Shown piece by piece: positions 1-5,145 of a DNA stretch of 5,145 bases. Position 1 is the first letter of the stretch, and every line of letters starts with the position of its first letter. The notes beneath the pieces are model-generated. The model had not been told where the DNA came from and did no database searches. It saw nothing but the letters and a program-made list of their open reading frames with translations. The stretch comes from Aliarcobacter butzleri (GTDB lineage: Bacteria; Campylobacterota; Campylobacteria; Campylobacterales; Arcobacteraceae): contig JAAYJJ010000208.1 of NCBI GenBank assembly GCA_012522985.1, positions 1 through 5,145 on the forward strand. Reading direction: 5' to 3'. A program made the position numbers and the translations under genes.

Positions 1-597
1 TTATTAGAAAGATCAATAGTACCAATACAACAGTTTTCATATACAACAGGAAAAAACTCAACTGATATAGCTATGATAATAGATGCTATGGATTTACTAT
101 ATTCTGGTAACTTTGATGGATTTTGTCTAATATCAAGTGATAGTGATTTTACAAGATTAGCTTCAAGAATTCGTGAAAGTGGACTAAAGGTATATGGTTT
201 TGGAAGACAAACTACTCCTATATCTTTTATGAGTGCTTGTGATAAATTTGTTTTTATAGAGACTATTTTAAAACACTCTATCCATGAAAGGGCAAGTGAT
301 ATTATAGAAAATATGCACTATGATGAAGAAAATTCATGTATTACTATTAGTAAAGAAGATCTTCAAGATCTTTTTAGAAAAATAATTCTTGATTTAAGTG
401 ATGAAAGTGGCTGGGCTAGACTTGATAGTGTAGGAACAAGAATCTACAAAATAGTCCCTCATTTTGATGTTAGGTGTTATAACTATAGTAAGCTTAGTAA
501 ACTTCTTCAATCTTTGGAGATTTTTGAGTTTAAAAAACTCAAAACAAAACATAGTAAAACCAAAGATCTTTTTGTAAGAGTCTCTAACCAGCCATAA
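1..597 (+). CDS. NYN domain (LabA-like) protein with C-terminal OST-HTH/LOTUS domain, 5'-truncated by window edge
   Basis: The reading frame is open from base 1, giving 198 visible residues. The ATG at 73 lies inside the conserved domain, so it is not the true start; the gene begins upstream of the window. Visible residues 17-72 match the second half of a NYN domain, a PIN-like metal-dependent nuclease fold: GKNSTD (D22), IIDAMD (D28, D31), and the acidic LISSDSDF motif (D47, D49) followed by R52 and the strand LKVYGFG. The first catalytic aspartate, expected near the N-terminus, is out of view. Residues about 112-197 resemble an OST-HTH/LOTUS domain, a winged-helix RNA-binding module often fused to NYN domains. 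The family is inferred to act on RNA, but the substrate is unknown. It ends with TAA at 595-597 and converges on the exonuclease gene with a 7-bp gap, so it is not part of that operon. Confidence 0.85.
   Translation, partial: LLERSIVPIQQFSYTTGKNSTDIAMIIDAMDLLYSGNFDGFCLISSDSDFTRLASRIRESGLKVYGFGRQTTPISFMSACDKFVFIETILKHSIHERASDIIENMHYDEENSCITISKEDLQDLFRKIILDLSDESGWARLDSVGTRIYKIVPHFDVRCYNYSKLSKLLQSLEIFEFKKLKTKHSKTKDLFVRVSNQP
522..544. repeat. Perfect 10-bp inverted repeat with 3-bp loop near convergent gene ends
   Basis: The left arm ttttgagttt (522-531) and right arm aaactcaaaa (535-544) are exact reverse complements around the loop aaa. The repeat lies inside the last codons of the NYN gene and about 61 bp past the stop of the minus-strand exonuclease gene. 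On either strand the stem carries its own U-rich end, so it could slow or end transcription of the minus-strand operon. It has only two G-C pairs and no long separate U-tract, so a terminator role is tentative. The pattern also encodes an ordinary stretch (FEFKKLK), so chance in AT-rich coding DNA is possible. Confidence 0.4.
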
Positions 598-604
598 TGT
601 TGTA

Positions 605-1216
605 CTATTTTTTTTGATTTTGAAGCTTTATAAACATCATAGCCGTCATAATAGCATCATTGATGGCATCATGTTTTCCAAGACGAGGAACTTTAAGCTC
701 TTTTAATATAGTATCAAATCTAAGATCTATATTACCTTGAGGTATAAATTCTATTTTATAGTCATAATATAAAGCAGAGACCTCTATTTGTTTATTTGGT
801 AGTTTGATACCAAGCTTTGATTTAATATATTTATTTACCATAGCTACATCAAACTCCAAATAATACCCAACTAAAGGGCGATTGCCTATAAAATCCAAAA
901 ACTCATCTATAACTTCATCTATCTCTTTTGCATCATTTAGATCACACTCTCTTATATGATGAACTTTTATACTATCAGCTTGTAATTTACATGATTTTGG
1001 CTTAATAAATCTCTCAAATTTTTGACTTGTTAGGATCTTATTATTTTTAATTTTAAGTGCTCCTATAGAGATGATATCATCTACTTTTGGATTAAGTCCT
1101 GTTGTTTCACAATCAAAGCAAATAAACTCATCACCATCATATTGATCAAATAAATAGAGATATTTATCATTTTTAAGATTTTTTTTATTGAAATAGTTAC
1201 TTATTGCTTTAAACAT
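605..1216 (-). CDS. 3'-5' exonuclease, DEDDh family (DnaQ / Pol III epsilon-like fold)
   Basis: This 203-residue protein has all the DEDDh exonuclease motifs: ExoI FDCETTGL with D35 and E37, ExoII YYLEFDVAMVNKYI with D123, and ExoIII GKHDAINDAIMTA with H182 and D187. These residues bind two metal ions and hydrolyse the 3'-terminal phosphodiester of DNA or RNA. The protein is little more than the exonuclease domain plus a basic, Lys/Asn-rich N-terminus (residues 1-20), with no polymerase, GIY-YIG or BRCT part. It is therefore unlikely to be simply the replicative proofreading subunit, although epsilon-like activity cannot be excluded. The ATG at 1216 overlaps the end of the upstream DUF294 gene by 8 nt (ATGTTTAA), and no clear Shine-Dalgarno is seen, which suggests translational coupling. 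The stop is TAG at 607-605. As last gene of the acetate-permease cluster it may process a product linked to the DUF294 nucleotidyltransferase; that is inference. Confidence 0.9.
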   Translation of the reverse strand: MFKAISNYFNKKNLKNDKYLYLFDQYDGDEFICFDCETTGLNPKVDDIISIGALKIKNNKILTSQKFERFIKPKSCKLQADSIKVHHIRECDLNDAKEIDEVIDEFLDFIGNRPLVGYYLEFDVAMVNKYIKSKLGIKLPNKQIEVSALYYDYKIEFIPQGNIDLRFDTILKELKVPRLGKHDAINDAIMTAMMFIKLQNQKK

Positions 1217-3053
1217 AGTTTAGCTTATAGTGAAATGTAAGTAGTTTTTTAAACTTATTTACTATCTTTAGAGTATCTTTTAACATATCTTTATCCATGG
1301 TAGTAAGCTCTTTTGGATCTACCATATTATTTATTTCTAATCCTTTATCAAGTCTATCTAAGCTAGTTTTTAGTCTTAGTGTTAGCAAAAAGTTAAAAGC
1401 CTCTATATATTCACTTGCTGATTCATGATCTATTATATTTTTATTATTTAGCTCTTTAATCCTCTCTACAGTATTGTTTTCTTCTATTTTATACTCTAAT
1501 GCCATAGTTCTAATACCATGAACTATAGGGAAAATTCCACCTTTTTTAAGATCAAGTCCACTAATTTTATCTTTTTTCTCTATTAAAAAGTCATTAAATA
1601 TACCAAGAGGTGTTGGAAAACTAAGTGAAAAAGAGGCAAAATTACTATAAAATGAAGCACTATTATCTAAAAATTTATATATATACTCTTTTAGCTCAAA
1701 TAGCAAATTCTCATTACCTACTACACTATTTGCATCTAAAAAGATAGCAAGATTCATCAAATCTTCCTCTTTTTTATCACTAATCCATCTAAAAATCTCT
1801 TTTTTATACTCACCTTGAGTTTTTCTCCAATAAGGATTGCTTACCATTATATTACCTGGGCATTTTGGATATCCAAAATCACAAAGTATTTCACTAAAAC
1901 GTAGTGCAAACTGCTCTATTTCCTTCTCTTCTATTGGACAATCATCAGATATAATAAGAGCATTATCTTGATCTGTTCTTAAAATCTGCTCACCTCTTCC
2001 CTCACTTCCAAGCACCAATAAAGCACTATAGTTTATCAAATCTTGCGGAGCTAAAAGAGTAAAAATCTTTTCAAAAAGCTTTATATTAAGCTCATTTAAA
2101 AGTCTTGATATATATCTAACTTTTACACCTTGGGCAAATAAAGATCTTACAATCCTAATAAAGTTAGAACTTGCTAATTTTAACTCTTGTAAGTTTTTTG
2201 CATTTTCTATCTCATTTGCTACAGCATATGTATGAGAAGAAAAAAAGCTTGTTAGTGACATTTGATCTAAAATACCCAAAGATTCATTTAAAGTATTGGT
2301 AACTAAAAGTCTTTTTATACCATATTTTGTCATCATAAGCTGAGCATTAAATAAAAAATCTTCACTATCTATAGTTTTAAGTCCAAAAGTAGTTATATTT
2401 TTTATACTATCATCAAAATTTAATCTATTTAATATAACTTTTTCTCTAAAATCAGTATCAGTTGCTATTCCAAACTCACCATTACTATTTTTGACTAAGA
2501 TTGATGTTAGATGATGCTCTTTCATAAAATTTACAGTATTATAAATAGTCTCATTCTCTTTTACAAAAAGTGGCTTTTGGATATATGCATCTTTTACTTT
2601 TGCCATCATAAAGTTTGCTAACTCTTTACTTTGATTGATAGCACATACTTGACTTAATTTTTGGGAGATTGATTGGAAAAAGAAGTGTTCTAAGTCTTCA
2701 TTTTGGTACACGATTTTCAAAAATATCTCTTTTGGTAGGGTATAGAGTAAACTCTCTTCTACTGCTTTAAAATGACTTTTTATACGATGTTCTATTAGTG
2801 AAATAGGATCAAAAAACTCATTTTGTGTATTTACTGCTATAACTTCATCTGTTTTTGGATCTATTTCTTGAATAGTTCCTTTTATAACAAAATACAAAAA
2901 CTGCTCTTTTTGGGAGTTTTTATCTATAACATATTGATTTTTTTGAAAATAGTGAATATCAAGATTTTGAGAAATCTCTTCGAGTTCAAATTTATTTAGT
3001 TTATCAAAGGGAATAATCCCCTTGATAAAAGATTGTTGTTCCAATAAGCTCAT
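1209..3053 (-). CDS. cNMP-like / CBS-pair / DUF294 putative nucleotidyltransferase
   Basis: This cytosolic 614-residue protein has four parts. Residues about 10-130 form a cyclic-nucleotide-binding-like beta barrel (QFLYFVIKGTIQEID). Residues about 152-272 are two CBS domains, the first ending GIATDTDFR (195-203) and the second GIKRLLVTN...LGILDQ; such pairs usually bind adenine nucleotides. Residues about 290-440 are a DUF294 nucleotidyltransferase with LVLGSEGRGEQ (347 onward), D361 and D363 in LRTDQDNALI, and a likely third acid D440 in FLDANSV. Residues about 470-614 are the helical DUF294 C-terminal domain. The fold relates to GlnD-type uridylyltransferases but has no HD or ACT domains; the substrate is unknown. 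The cNMP-like domain lacks the usual phosphate-binding cassette (GE...RxA), so cAMP binding is doubtful. The ATG at 3053 is supported by AAAGG 9 nt upstream. The gene sits 20 bp after actP and overlaps the exonuclease gene, implying a sensor or regulator of carboxylate uptake. Confidence 0.88.
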   Translation of the reverse strand: MSLLEQQSFIKGIIPFDKLNKFELEEISQNLDIHYFQKNQYVIDKNSQKEQFLYFVIKGTIQEIDPKTDEVIAVNTQNEFFDPISLIEHRIKSHFKAVEESLLYTLPKEIFLKIVYQNEDLEHFFFQSISQKLSQVCAINQSKELANFMMAKVKDAYIQKPLFVKENETIYNTVNFMKEHHLTSILVKNSNGEFGIATDTDFREKVILNRLNFDDSIKNITTFGLKTIDSEDFLFNAQLMMTKYGIKRLLVTNTLNESLGILDQMSLTSFFSSHTYAVANEIENAKNLQELKLASSNFIRIVRSLFAQGVKVRYISRLLNELNIKLFEKIFTLLAPQDLINYSALLVLGSEGRGEQILRTDQDNALIISDDCPIEEKEIEQFALRFSEILCDFGYPKCPGNIMVSNPYWRKTQGEYKKEIFRWISDKKEEDLMNLAIFLDANSVVGNENLLFELKEYIYKFLDNSASFYSNFASFSLSFPTPLGIFNDFLIEKKDKISGLDLKKGGIFPIVHGIRTMALEYKIEENNTVERIKELNNKNIIDHESASEYIEAFNFLLTLRLKTSLDRLDKGLEINNMVDPKELTTMDKDMLKDTLKIVNKFKKLLTFHYKLNYV

Positions 3054-3061
3054 ATAAGTTG

Positions 3062-3066
3062 CCTTT
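3062..3066 (-). promoter_or_regulatory. Ribosome binding site of the DUF294 gene
   Basis: On the minus strand AAAGG lies about 8 nt before the ATG at 3053, inside the 20-bp gap after the actP stop codon. It supports the chosen start and independent re-initiation in a shared mRNA. No promoter or terminator fits in this gap. Confidence 0.65.
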
Positions 3067-3073
3067 ACTCTTT

Positions 3074-4693
3074 TTAGTGACTTACTGCTCCATCAGCACC
3101 AATACCTGTTTGACATCTAATATTTTGTGCATCAAAACCACTATGGTCTATTTTTGATCTAGCACTCTTATCAGTTATAGAAAAGAACCAAATAGCGATA
3201 AATGCTAGAGGTATAGAGTATATTGCTGGATATTTTACATTTACAATAGGCTCAGCATTTTTTAGTGTATCTACCCAAACTGTAGGTCCAAGTACCACTA
3301 GTACAACAGCTACAAGTAAACCTACTCCACCACCTATTAAAGCCCCTCTAGTAGTTAGTTTGCTCCAAAAAATAGATAAAAATAACACTGGAAAATTCAC
3401 ACTAGCTGCAATAGCAAATGCTAGTCCAACCATAAATGCAACGTTTTGTTTTTCAAAAGCAATACCCAACAATATAGCCAATATTCCAAGTCCTATAGTA
3501 GCCATTTTAGAGACTCTCATCTCTTGTTTTTCATTTACTTTACCTTTTGCTATAACATTAACATACAAGTCATGTGAAACTGCTGAAGCTCCTGCTAAAG
3601 TAAGTCCTGAAACAACTGCTAAGATTGTAGCAAATGCAACAGCTGAAATAAATCCTAAAAACAGATCCCCACCAACAGCTTGAGCTAGGTGAATAGCAGC
3701 CATATTAGATCCACCAATAAGTGCTCCATCACTAAAGTACTCTGGATGTTTTGCAAGAAGTACTATAGCACCAAAACCTATAATAAATGTTAGAATATAA
3801 AAATACCCTATAAAACCAGTCGCAACAAAAACAGATTTTCTAGCCTCTTTTGCATCTGCAACTGTAAAAAATCTCATCAAAATATGTGGTAGTCCAGCCG
3901 TACCAAACATTAGTGCCATTCCTAGTGAAATAGCCTCTATTGGATTACTTACAAGTCCACCTGGAGACATTATAGATATATCTCTAGTTTCAACAGCTTG
4001 TACAAACATACTCTCAAAAGAAAAATCACAATAAGCAAGAACTGCTAAAGCCATAAATGATGCACCTGATAAAAGCAATACTGCTTTAATTATCTGTACC
4101 CATGTAGTAGCAAGCATACCACCAAAAGTAACATATAACATCATCAAAATACCAACTATTACAACAGCATATTCATACTCTAATCCAAAAAGAACCTTAA
4201 TAAGTTGTCCTGCTCCAACCATTTGAGCTATTAGATATAGTGCAACAACAACAAGTGATCCAGTTGCAGCTAGTGATCTAATCTCTTTTTGTCCTAATCT
4301 ATATGAAGCAACATCTGAAAATGTATATTTTCCAAGATTTCTAAGTTGTTCAGCTATCATAAAAAGAACTATTGGCCATCCAACTAAAAATCCTATAGAG
4401 TAGATAAGCCCATCATAACCTTTCATATAAACAAGTCCAGAAATACCTAGAAACGAAGCAGCTGACATATAATCCCCTGCTATTGCAAGTCCATTTTGAA
4501 AACCTGTTATTCCACCACCAGCAGTATAAAAATCTTTTGCAGTTTTTGTTCTACTTGCAGCCCAATATGTAATACCCAATGTTGCTGCAACAAAGATCAT
4601 AAACATTACAATCGCTGCAACATTCATATCTCTACTATCATCAGCAAATAAAGCTGTAGCCAATAAAGCCATTAATGCAAGAATTTTTTTCAT
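3074..4693 (-). CDS. actP: Cation/acetate symporter ActP (sodium:solute symporter family)
   Basis: This 539-residue inner-membrane protein is close to the length of E. coli ActP (about 549). It opens with a signal-like segment (residues 1-18, [18 protein letters not shown]), as ActP proteins do, followed by about 13 hydrophobic helices starting at residue 25. Recognisable SSS features include [20 protein letters not shown] (54-73), the [10 protein letters not shown] helix, the TTWVQIIKA loop (196-204), the [12 protein letters not shown] signature (268-278) and [14 protein letters not shown] (357-370), the region expected to hold the sodium-site serines. The C-terminus [14 protein letters not shown] is typical of the ActP subgroup. 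It is expected to import acetate and perhaps glycolate or other short carboxylates, driven by sodium or protons. The ATG overlaps the yjcH stop by one base (TAATG) and has a good AGGAG site. Substrate range cannot be read from sequence. Confidence 0.93.
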   Translation of the reverse strand: MKKILALMALLATALFADDSRDMNVAAIVMFMIFVAATLGITYWAASRTKTAKDFYTAGGGITGFQNGLAIAGDYMSAASFLGISGLVYMKGYDGLIYSIGFLVGWPIVLFMIAEQLRNLGKYTFSDVASYRLGQKEIRSLAATGSLVVVALYLIAQMVGAGQLIKVLFGLEYEYAVVIVGILMMLYVTFGGMLATTWVQIIKAVLLLSGASFMALAVLAYCDFSFESMFVQAVETRDISIMSPGGLVSNPIEAISLGMALMFGTAGLPHILMRFFTVADAKEARKSVFVATGFIGYFYILTFIIGFGAIVLLAKHPEYFSDGALIGGSNMAAIHLAQAVGGDLFLGFISAVAFATILAVVSGLTLAGASAVSHDLYVNVIAKGKVNEKQEMRVSKMATIGLGILAILLGIAFEKQNVAFMVGLAFAIAASVNFPVLFLSIFWSKLTTRGALIGGGVGLLVAVVLVVLGPTVWVDTLKNAEPIVNVKYPAIYSIPLAFIAIWFFSITDKSARSKIDHSGFDAQNIRCQTGIGADGAVSH

Positions 4694-5043
4694 TATTTAC
4701 TCTCCTCTTTAGCTACTTTTTCTTTGATTTTGTTGTTTAGATCATCATACTCTTTATTTGCTCTAAATGTATAAACACCAGTTAGTACAAACGTTACTAC
4801 TATGATACATACTCCTACTACTATTCCTACAGTTGTTGTAGTACCCTCACTTAGAGGAATACCAAAAAACTCTTTATCAAACGCTATAACTAATATAAAC
4901 GAATAATAAATCACAAGCATCAAAATAGCAAGTTTATTTCCAAAAGAGTTTCTTCTTTTAACCAACTCTTGATACTCTGGTATGCTTTTGATAAACTCAA
5001 CTCTAGAATTACTAATAGTTTCATTTGCCTGAGTAGAACCCAT
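4693..5043 (-). CDS. yjcH: DUF485 family inner-membrane protein, YjcH-like
   Basis: This 116-residue protein is slightly longer than E. coli YjcH (about 104). After a polar N-terminus, [15 protein letters not shown] (21-35) matches the start of the DUF485 domain. Two transmembrane helices follow at about 37-55 and 70-92, then the family ending [16 protein letters not shown] (91-106) and a charged Lys/Glu tail. DUF485 proteins are nearly always encoded directly before ActP-type symporters and are thought to be small accessory subunits; their mechanism is unknown. This is the first gene of the operon. The ATG at 5043 has AAGGAG 6 nt upstream, so the start is well supported. In enterics acs precedes yjcH, but here the upstream DNA carries no coding sequence up to the window edge. 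Confidence 0.9.
   Translation of the reverse strand: MGSTQANETISNSRVEFIKSIPEYQELVKRRNSFGNKLAILMLVIYYSFILVIAFDKEFFGIPLSEGTTTTVGIVVGVCIIVVTFVLTGVYTFRANKEYDDLNNKIKEKVAKEESK
4702..4706 (-). promoter_or_regulatory. Ribosome binding site of actP
   Basis: AGGAG on the minus strand lies 8 nt before the actP ATG, within the last codons of yjcH. It fixes the start and, with the TAATG overlap, indicates coupled translation of the two membrane proteins. Confidence 0.8.
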
Positions 5044-5049
5044 TATTTT

Positions 5050-5055
5050 CTCCTT
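5050..5055 (-). promoter_or_regulatory. Ribosome binding site of yjcH
   Basis: On the minus strand AAGGAG lies 6 nt upstream of the ATG at 5043, preceded by a run of A residues. It is a strong Shine-Dalgarno that decides the start codon. Confidence 0.8.
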
Positions 5056-5059
5056 TTTT

Positions 5060-5088
5060 TAATCTTATCGTAATCTTAAAAAAGATTA
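5060..5088. repeat. Three 11-bp-phased TAATCTT repeats (two direct, one inverted)
   Basis: TAATCTT occurs on the plus strand at 5060-5066 and 5071-5077, and its reverse complement AAGATTA at 5082-5088. The starts (5060, 5071, 5082) are exactly 11 bp apart, about one helical turn. The last two copies form a 7-bp inverted repeat with a 4-base loop. They lie between the candidate -10 box and the yjcH ribosome binding site, so a DNA-binding regulator or an mRNA hairpin is possible. This is inference from pattern and position only, and AT-rich DNA raises the chance background. Confidence 0.45.
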
Positions 5089-5100
5089 ATAGCAAAAAAA
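5085..5100 (-). promoter_or_regulatory. Candidate vegetative promoter of the yjcH-actP operon
   Basis: The minus strand reads TTTTTTTG (5100-5093), then C, then TATTAAT (5091-5085). A T-run ending in TG just before the -10 box, with no strong -35, is the pattern described for Campylobacter sigma-70 promoters. The hexamer TATTAA matches TATAAT at only 4 of 6 positions. It would give a start near 5079 and a leader of about 35 nt. Other TATA-like stretches around 5105-5123 are alternatives. Confidence 0.45.
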
Positions 5101-5117
5101 TAGCATTTATATTTTTA

Positions 5118-5123
5118 TATAAT
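5118..5123 (+). promoter_or_regulatory. Possible plus-strand -10 box for a gene beyond the window
   Basis: A perfect TATAAT lies on the plus strand in T-rich DNA, pointing away from the operon. No coding start follows before the window ends, so it would serve a divergent gene outside. In a region this AT-rich a chance match is quite likely. Confidence 0.2.
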
Positions 5124-5145
5124 TTAAATCCTTAAAGTTAATCAA

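Noticed and set aside
73..75. ATG as the start of the NYN gene
   Set aside because: The frame is open back to base 1 and the upstream residues (GKNSTDIA) belong to the conserved NYN domain, so this is an internal methionine.
562..571. 10-bp palindrome aaagatcttt
   Set aside because: Short self-complementary AT-rich words are expected by chance here, it has no loop and no U-tract, and it encodes normal residues.
640..675. Repeated catcat/gatg units with small inverted repeats
   Set aside because: They are codons of the ExoIII motif and the Met/Ala/Asp-rich helix after it; the pattern is explained by coding.
3360..3683. A 107-codon plus-strand open frame
   Set aside because: It lies wholly antisense to actP, in a region coding for well-conserved transmembrane helices, has no ribosome binding site, and its product looks like no known family.
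5127..5136. TTTAAGGATT on the minus strand resembling a Campylobacter -35 region
   Set aside because: It lies 26 bases upstream of the T-run of the candidate promoter, too far to form one promoter with it.
1..5145. CRISPR arrays, tRNA/rRNA genes, insertion sequences, toxin-antitoxin or defence genes
   Set aside because: No spaced direct repeats, cloverleaf or rRNA sequence, transposase or terminal inverted repeats are seen; nearly all the DNA is taken up by the five genes described.

Overview
This is an AT-rich bacterial window with short intergenic gaps. Low GC, the T-rich promoter architecture and the flavour of the proteins suggest a Campylobacterota member of the Arcobacter/Sulfurimonas type. 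That placement is inference; there is no rRNA or other marker in the window to settle it.

Layout: positions 1-597 (+ strand) hold the 3' part of a gene for a NYN-domain (PIN-like nuclease fold) protein with a C-terminal OST-HTH/LOTUS domain; its 5' end lies outside the window. It converges with only 7 bp to spare on a four-gene minus-strand cluster that fills the rest of the window. Read in the direction of transcription, the cluster is: a DUF485 (YjcH-like) two-helix membrane protein (5043-4693), an ActP-type sodium:solute/acetate symporter (4693-3074), a cNMP-like/CBS-CBS/DUF294 nucleotidyltransferase protein (3053-1209) and a DEDDh 3'-5' exonuclease of the DnaQ fold (1216-605). The junctions are a 1-nt overlap (TAATG), a 20-bp gap carrying a ribosome binding site, and an 8-nt overlap, so this is almost certainly one operon. 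The 102 bp upstream of it contain a plausible Campylobacter-style promoter and three copies of TAATCTT spaced exactly 11 bp apart.

How the genes fit together: YjcH and ActP are the classic pair of an acetate (short monocarboxylate) uptake system. The downstream DUF294 protein and DnaQ-like exonuclease recur beside such symporters in other proteobacteria, which points to a sensory or regulatory role tied to carboxylate uptake; their biochemistry there is not established. No acetyl-CoA synthetase gene is present in the window.

I see no CRISPR array, tRNA, rRNA, insertion sequence or phage gene. Nothing here is clearly a new system. The best leads are the nucleotidyltransferase/exonuclease pair coupled to the transporter, the phased repeats in its promoter region and the perfect inverted repeat near the convergent gene ends.
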